From Bdellovibrionaceae bacterium UBA2466 (GTDB lineage Bacteria; Bdellovibrionota; FAC87; UBA2466), in the NCBI GenBank assembly GCA_002342225.1, contig DDPO01000178.1, forward strand, positions 4,989 through 11,371: 6,383 nt of DNA, in the 5' to 3' direction. The notes under the pieces were generated by a model. That model ran no database searches, had not been told where the DNA came from, and saw only the letters and a program-made list of their open reading frames with translations. Positions 6,023 through 6,383 of the stretch are shown in pieces. A program made the position numbers and the translations under genes. The stretch's first letter is position 1. The number at the start of each line of letters is the position of its first letter.

Positions 6023-6383
6023 TTGAAGCTCAAGTTTTTACTCTATTACCCGCTCTAAGTTTAGCTCGCCGGGAACTGGTCAGGTTTTATAGACAAAAAG
6101 CTCGCATCATAGGGAGTTTAGGAACTCCTTTGGTGCTCTGGGCGCTACTGGGCTCAGGTCTTCAGGCCGCATTTCCTATAGCTCAGGGGTCAGCTGAGTC
6201 TATAAATTATTTGAAATATTTTTTTCCGGGAAGTTTGGTCCTCACGGTACTTTTTACTTCAATATTCACCAATATCTCAGTCATAGAAGATCGCAATGAA
6301 GGCTTCCTACAAGGAGTTTTAGTTGCGCCTGTCACGAGAACGGGACTGGTTTTAGGAAAAGTGGGTGGGGGTGCTACCATCGC
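6019..6383 (+). CDS. ABC-2 type permease, N-terminal part (runs off the window)
   Basis: The frame opens at GTG 6019 with TGAGGTGA 5 bases upstream and stays open to the window end, giving 121 residues. The GTG overlaps the ATPase stop as GTGA, so subunit synthesis is probably coupled. A cytoplasmic N-terminal stretch with LARRELVRFYRQKAR (15-29) leads into helix 1 (about 31-53). A polar outer segment and helix 2 (about 67-88) follow. Next comes the family-typical cytoplasmic motif EDRNEGFLQGVLVAPVTR (90-107), then LGKVGGG at the start of helix 3. This matches the DrrB/NodJ/NatB-like ABC-2 permeases, which usually have six helices in about 250-270 residues, so roughly half is missing here. 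It pairs with the ATPase just before it. The exported substrate cannot be told from this portion. Confidence 0.9.
   Translation, partial: MIEAQVFTLLPALSLARRELVRFYRQKARIIGSLGTPLVLWALLGSGLQAAFPIAQGSAESINYLKYFFPGSLVLTVLFTSIFTNISVIEDRNEGFLQGVLVAPVTRTGLVLGKVGGGATI

Overview
The window is a gene-dense, all-forward stretch from an aerobic Gram-negative bacterium. The sequence is AT-leaning, Shine-Dalgarno sites are good, and GTG starts are frequent. The mix of a two-domain NAD synthetase with haem a biosynthesis genes and an ABC-2 transporter would fit a predatory or other delta-like proteobacterium such as Bdellovibrionota. That placement is an impression from protein style, not something the sequence proves. 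I see no rRNA, tRNA, CRISPR array or mobile element.

Layout. Positions 3-395 hold the C-terminal end of an unrecognised single-pass membrane protein that enters from outside the window. Positions 442-2076 encode glutamine-dependent NAD+ synthetase (nadE), a housekeeping gene probably read from upstream. An 80-base gap follows. It carries a good sigma70-type promoter (2092-2120) with an inverted repeat laid over its spacer and -10 box. This starts a second transcription unit: a secreted cupredoxin-like protein (2157-2837), a small two-helix protein resembling the membrane anchor of cytochrome oxidase subunit II (2885-3226), haem a synthase ctaA (3229-4197), haem o synthase ctaB (4194-5063), an ABC ATPase (5045-6022) and the start of its ABC-2 permease (6019 to the window end).

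How the genes work together. CtaB farnesylates haem b to haem o, and CtaA oxidises haem o to haem a for aa3-type cytochrome c oxidase. The cupredoxin and the subunit-II-like membrane protein point to the same periplasmic copper and respiratory theme. The ABC-2 pair is tied to the haem genes by overlapping reading frames, which suggests a role in oxidase maturation, but its substrate cannot be read from the sequence.

The most interesting features are regulatory and architectural. A textbook intrinsic terminator hairpin (14-bp stem plus U-tract) lies inside the first 20 codons of the subunit-II-like gene, between the cupredoxin gene and the haem a genes. It could act as a translation-sensitive attenuator. 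The subunit-II-like protein has no CuA domain, yet sits directly after a separate secreted cupredoxin.
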